From Thermoproteales archaeon (lineage in GTDB: Archaea; Thermoproteota; Thermoprotei; Thermofilales; Thermofilaceae), in contig JAGGXB010000097.1 in the NCBI GenBank assembly GCA_021163245.1, positions 1 to 42,265 of the forward strand: 42,265 nt of DNA. Direction: 5' to 3'. Below, piece after piece: positions 38,946-42,265 of this stretch. The notes below the pieces were generated by a model. It was given only the letters and a program-made list of their open reading frames with translations, ran no database searches and was not told the DNA's origin. The position numbers were made by a program, and so were the translations under genes. The first letter of the stretch is position 1. Each line of letters starts with the position of its first letter.

Positions 38946-41441
38946 ATCTTTCTCCTTTAATATTACTATTTCTCTAAATACGGTAGTGTCATCGATATTT
39001 TCGAAATCTATAGTTTTTTCATTTAAGAATACCTTTTTAACCTTTAATGGAATTTGAATTTCCTTAACTTTTAAGGAGCCGTAGATTACGTTAAGTATAG
39101 CTTTGTTATTATTTATTTCAAATGTCCCCCATCCGGTTCCGGTTATCCAAAAAACTTTGAAATGATCTCCTTGCGACACAGGACGGAACTTAATCTTGCT
39201 TTCTGATGCATTGTAAAGGAATCCACTTAATGCGATTAGCAAGGAAAATGATGCTAGTGCCCTTGAATAGTTATGTCCACATTCAAATTCATCCCATGGA
39301 TTTCTCTTAAATCCATCAAATCTTTCTCTAATAGCCTTTACTATTTCTAAACCCTCTCTGACCAGCCCTTCCATAATCATAAGGCTGGCAGTTGAATATT
39401 CTATTCCTGTAAAGACTTCCTGTGAATATAGAATTGGAATTGTAGGTTCCTTTGTCTTATCTGGCCAATTAACTATCACTAAACCTTTTTCATCGTTGAG
39501 AGCATAAACACGGCATGGATTAACATGGTTTCTCATTGTGACGAAATTGTATTTGAATATTGATTTTAAGGCTTTCTTCATGTTGTCTTTATTGTAAATA
39601 TGGTCTAGTCCACATAGGTTCAGGTGCCATTGGGCCAATAACTGATCAGAATGGCATCCTTCACCGATCTGATACTTTATCTCATTTTTCTCATCTAGCC
39701 AAAACACATTAAATATTTGCGGATCATTCTCTGCATATTTCTCAAGAATGCTTTTATCTTTTAAATCGATTTTCTGAATATAGTATTCTCCATTAAAAAG
39801 ATTCTCGTCAATCCATTTTCTTCCATTTTCATACAGTTTTCTATAAAGTTTTTCTCTCTCATTATAGCCAAACATATGAGCAATCTCAGCTCCAATCCTC
39901 AATGCGGCAAGATAGAAACCTGTAAGCCAAGCATTTGGACCAAATAGCTCTATGTCTAAAGTATTATGTTGTCTTCCCTCTATAACACCATCCTTATCCC
40001 AATCCCAGCGATCAATATTTGTATGAGACCAAGCATATTCTATGGCCTTAAATATATTTTCCGCTCTTTTTCTTAACCATTCTGTATCTCCCGTCAAGAG
40101 CCAATACCTATAGGCTCTTATAAGAGTAGCATATTGACCATCTACTGCAGCCCTATTAGGAATTAAAAATCCTGAGCCTAGTGGAAGCTTGAGTCTGAAA
40201 CTCATATATCCATCATCTCTCTGACTATAATCAAAATAGGTATCTAGCATAGATCTCTCAAGATTTGGGAACATGTAAGCTAATGCTGTCGAATACCCCC
40301 AGACATGCATACAGCTGCCTTCACAACAACCAGAATTTTTATTACATCCTTCAAATCCATAAAATGAACCATCTTCTAATCTTATCACAGTAGGGCTTTT
40401 CAATATTGAGAGATTTGAGGAGATTGCATCAATTACATACTGTGGGAAAGTTGATGTAAATAATGAATCCTTAAAAGATTTAGTTAAATCATATAGGCGG
40501 CTCCAGTTTCTTAAACAGTAAACAGCTACGTCATCTGAATCTTTAAACATTTTTGAATAATAATTTTTCCAAACTGTTTTTTCTTTTGGCCTCCAATAAA
40601 GCTCAAAATTCGGATAGTACCATGATATGATAAAACGAATTTTCTTGCTTTTATATGGTGGCACCTCTATATGTGCTGCTAGTGCTGCATTATCATTACT
40701 TCCAGGCTCTTCATAATGTCTATTCTTTAATTGTCCTGATAGATTAAAGTCTTTCCAGAACACTGTTTGTTTGTCAAACATTCGCCCCCTATACAGGTAT
40801 TCCTGATAGCTAACATTCTCAGAGTCTGTAGCGATAGTTATGGATCCGTATCTAGGATCGTTTTCATCTATGCCTATAGAGTGAAGCTTAATGTATTTAA
40901 TTTCTCCTTGTTTGTTAAAACTGTTTATGCATTTTGCTGGGGGAGAAGGGTTACCCACAACTAGTGCAATTGTATAGAGAAGTTCGTCATCTGTATTATT
41001 GACAATTTCTATCTCAAAGAATGCTGCTGGTAGACTAGAGTCTTTATCATTTAGAGGAATAAAAGGATTAAACGCTGTTAAAAATATTTCTCCAGGAAAA
41101 TTAGGATCTGCATACTCTATTCTCGCTATCGGATACTTTCCTATAAATTTAACATACTTAAAGTGTGGCATACCGGAAAGAAGTTCACGAGCAGGACCAT
41201 GTCCATTGCCTGTATAAGGAGGTTGCAGGTCTCCTTGTAGAATCCGAGTATCTAAGACTTTATCTTCTTTCTCGGCTTTAACCCAGAAACTACTAAATCC
41301 ATTTAAACCTTTCTTATTAGGCCGGTTAAAGATCTCCCATTCTATAAATCTACCGTCTCCTCCAAGTCCAATAGAGCCAGTACCTATACCACCTAACGGA
41401 AAAGATATTTGGCTTAAATAAAGTTTTTCGTATACTCCCAT
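38925..41441 (-). CDS. GH116-family beta-glycosidase (GBA2-like beta-glucosidase/xylosidase)
   Basis: A full-length, 838-residue GH116 enzyme. The N-terminal beta-sandwich domain begins FPLGGIGTGSIGLGGDG (14-30). The C-terminal (alpha/alpha)6 barrel contains RLEDGSFYGFEGCN (354-367), GSCMHVWGYS (375-384), DGVIEGRQHNTLDIELFGPN (484-503) with D496 as the expected acid/base residue, and the late NPWDEFECGHNYSRALASF motif. The nucleophile Glu should lie in the 350-375 region; I cannot fix it without an alignment. The enzyme releases glucose or xylose from beta-glycosides. It has no signal peptide, so it works inside the cell. TTTATATG is centred about 24 bases before the ATG, so the message is likely leaderless. 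Confidence 0.93.
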   Translation of the reverse strand: MGVYEKLYLSQISFPLGGIGTGSIGLGGDGRFIEWEIFNRPNKKGLNGFSSFWVKAEKEDKVLDTRILQGDLQPPYTGNGHGPARELLSGMPHFKYVKFIGKYPIARIEYADPNFPGEIFLTAFNPFIPLNDKDSSLPAAFFEIEIVNNTDDELLYTIALVVGNPSPPAKCINSFNKQGEIKYIKLHSIGIDENDPRYGSITIATDSENVSYQEYLYRGRMFDKQTVFWKDFNLSGQLKNRHYEEPGSNDNAALAAHIEVPPYKSKKIRFIISWYYPNFELYWRPKEKTVWKNYYSKMFKDSDDVAVYCLRNWSRLYDLTKSFKDSLFTSTFPQYVIDAISSNLSILKSPTVIRLEDGSFYGFEGCNKNSGCCEGSCMHVWGYSTALAYMFPNLERSMLDTYFDYSQRDDGYMSFRLKLPLGSGFLIPNRAAVDGQYATLIRAYRYWLLTGDTEWLRKRAENIFKAIEYAWSHTNIDRWDWDKDGVIEGRQHNTLDIELFGPNAWLTGFYLAALRIGAEIAHMFGYNEREKLYRKLYENGRKWIDENLFNGEYYIQKIDLKDKSILEKYAENDPQIFNVFWLDEKNEIKYQIGEGCHSDQLLAQWHLNLCGLDHIYNKDNMKKALKSIFKYNFVTMRNHVNPCRVYALNDEKGLVIVNWPDKTKEPTIPILYSQEVFTGIEYSTASLMIMEGLVREGLEIVKAIRERFDGFKRNPWDEFECGHNYSRALASFSLLIALSGFLYNASESKIKFRPVSQGDHFKVFWITGTGWGTFEINNNKAILNVIYGSLKVKEIQIPLKVKKVFLNEKTIDFENIDDTTVFREIVILKEKDKLILEN

Positions 41442-41461
41442 AGTTATTAAACCAAAGAGTG

Positions 41462-41469
41462 CATATAAA
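41462..41469 (-). promoter_or_regulatory. TATA box of the GH116 gene
   Basis: TTTATATG on the minus strand, centred 24 bases before the ATG at 41441. The remaining intergenic bases to 41716 are AT-rich and show nothing else I can support. Confidence 0.45.
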
Positions 41470-41716
41470 TTATTAATTGTGACTATTTAGCAACGATTAT
41501 TCTCTTCACTATCCTGTATATTAAATACTAGAAATAAAGTCCAATATATAGTCTAAGTATATCTTATTAGATTATTAGTTTATCAAATACGTTAATCAAA
41601 CTCCTATATGAATATAATCTCTTTATAAGCTATAGATTCAGATAACAGTCTAAGTGAAAAAAGCTGAAGTGTAGGTTTATAGAGAAAAAGAAATAAATAA
41701 TGATATAGTATAGTAT

Positions 41717-41953
41717 ATGACTAAGTTGATAAGTCTCTCAGAGGATGTGTATAAGGATTTAAATAGGATTAGAGGGGAGGAGGGCAAGTCTTTTTCAGAG
41801 GTTATAAAGGAGTTACTAAGATACAGGTATCTTGATATTAGAGGACTGGTGAAACTGATCGAAAAGATTGGACCGTTTGAAGTTGAAAATGTTGGGAAGG
41901 AGGTTTGGGAAAGTGTTCCTAGAAGGGCTGATGAGGTTTGGAAGTCTGCCTAG
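41717..41953 (+). CDS. vapB: VapB-type antitoxin (UPF0330-like)
   Basis: A 78-residue protein beginning TKLISLSEDVYKDLNRI, then GKSFSEVIKELL. This matches the archaeal UPF0330/DUF217 antitoxin pattern of a beta strand and two helices for DNA binding and dimerisation, followed by a toxin-binding tail. It neutralises the PIN-domain RNase encoded just downstream and probably represses the pair. The start sits after an A/T-rich segment with an ATAGTATAGTAT repeat. The 3' end overlaps the toxin frame by 16 bases. Confidence 0.85.
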   Translation: MTKLISLSEDVYKDLNRIRGEEGKSFSEVIKELLRYRYLDIRGLVKLIEKIGPFEVENVGKEVWESVPRRADEVWKSA

Positions 41954-42265
41954 ATACTAGTATAATAATAGACTTGTTAAGGAAGAGGGAGAAGATTACA
42001 AAGAAGCTTTTGGAGCTTGAGATTGTACCCACTTTAACAGCTATAACTGTAACCGAGCTCTATATGGGTGAGAAAAAGGGAGAAAAACTAGATTTGATAT
42101 TGAAGAGACTGAAGTTTTACCCTTTAGACTTTGAGTCGTCTCGTCTCGCTGGCAAGATCTATAAAACCCTAAGGAGAAGAGGAGAACTTGTAGAGTTCAG
42201 AGATATCCTGATCGGAGCAATATGTATAAGATACGGAGTACCGTTGATGACTAAGAATGTTAAGC
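41938..42265 (+). CDS. vapC: VapC-type PIN-domain ribonuclease toxin, 3' end outside the window
   Basis: The frame starting at TTG 41938 reads EVCLDTSIIIDLLRK, then TLTAITVTELYMGEKKG and ELVEFRDILIGAICIRYG, and continues off the right edge. The Asp of LDTS, the Glu of TELY and the Asp of FRDILI are the expected metal-binding acidic residues of PIN RNases, and PLMTKN precedes the last, missing part. It has no ATG; TTG at 41938 is the only start between an in-frame stop at 41932 and LDTS, and it lies inside the antitoxin gene. About 109 residues are visible. Confidence 0.88.
   Translation, partial: MEVCLDTSIIIDLLRKREKITKKLLELEIVPTLTAITVTELYMGEKKGEKLDLILKRLKFYPLDFESSRLAGKIYKTLRRRGELVEFRDILIGAICIRYGVPLMTKNVK

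Overview
The window is AT-rich archaeal DNA, most likely from a thermophilic member of the Thermoproteota (TACK) whose exact lineage I cannot name. Several features support this. Many genes have a TATA-like box 24 to 27 bases before the start codon and no ribosome binding site (leaderless transcripts), while internal operon genes carry GGTGA/GAGGTG sites. Arginine is mostly AGA/AGG. Gene families include an archaeal UPF0330-type VapB/VapC pair, tandem FeoA proteins with FeoB, a DtxR-family regulator and archaeal-style sugar-metabolism enzymes. No rRNA, tRNA, CRISPR array or insertion sequence was recognised.

Layout. 1-1243 (minus strand): the N-terminus of an oligosaccharide flippase, a small coiled-coil protein and a sugar-1-phosphate nucleotidyltransferase, all suggesting surface glycan synthesis. 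1542-4826 (plus): an unusual helical-domain plus BNR-propeller protein and a uroporphyrinogen-decarboxylase-family methyltransferase-like protein, followed by tandem dyad repeats and a decayed ATPase fragment. 5240-9253 (minus): a metallophosphoesterase, a xylose-isomerase-like TIM barrel and a large type I phosphodiesterase. 9321-17192 (minus): a cell-envelope cluster with an FtsX/MacB-like permease, a secreted protein rich in N-glycosylation sequons with a cytoplasmic tail, a soluble coiled-coil protein and a secreted CAP-domain protein. 17283-24832: sugar metabolism (Gfo/Idh/MocA oxidoreductase, GH43-like propeller, GH29 alpha-L-fucosidase, radical SAM protein, aldo/keto reductase, polysaccharide deacetylase-like protein, DegT/DnrJ aminotransferase). 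24914-28860: regulators and unknowns, including a bactofilin-like beta-solenoid paired with a divergent winged-helix protein, and a 27-codon acidic peptide gene. 29102-31639: a ThuA-like protein, a beta-propeller sugar-acid-lyase-like protein and a DUF998 membrane protein. 31766-38896: two metal modules, an ArsR-type sensor with a P1B metal-efflux ATPase, and a FeoA-FeoA-FeoB ferrous iron importer with a convergent DtxR-type regulator. 38925-41441: a GH116 beta-glycosidase. 41717-end: a VapBC toxin-antitoxin pair cut by the window edge.

How it fits together. The glycosidases, epimerase/isomerase-like proteins and oxidoreductases look like an intracellular route for breaking down fucose- and glucose/xylose-containing oligosaccharides. 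None of the glycosidases has a signal peptide and no sugar transporter lies in the window. The metal region has readable control elements: a 24-bp SmtB/ArsR-type dyad in front of arsR, and two adjacent DtxR-type palindromes between the TATA box and the start of feoA. The best candidate for an undescribed system is the envelope cluster at 9321-16023. Its three proteins share, in register, a cytoplasmic coiled-coil element with a Y-x2-G-x-(I/F)-x4-Y core, so a two-component membrane complex with a soluble partner is a reasonable hypothesis.
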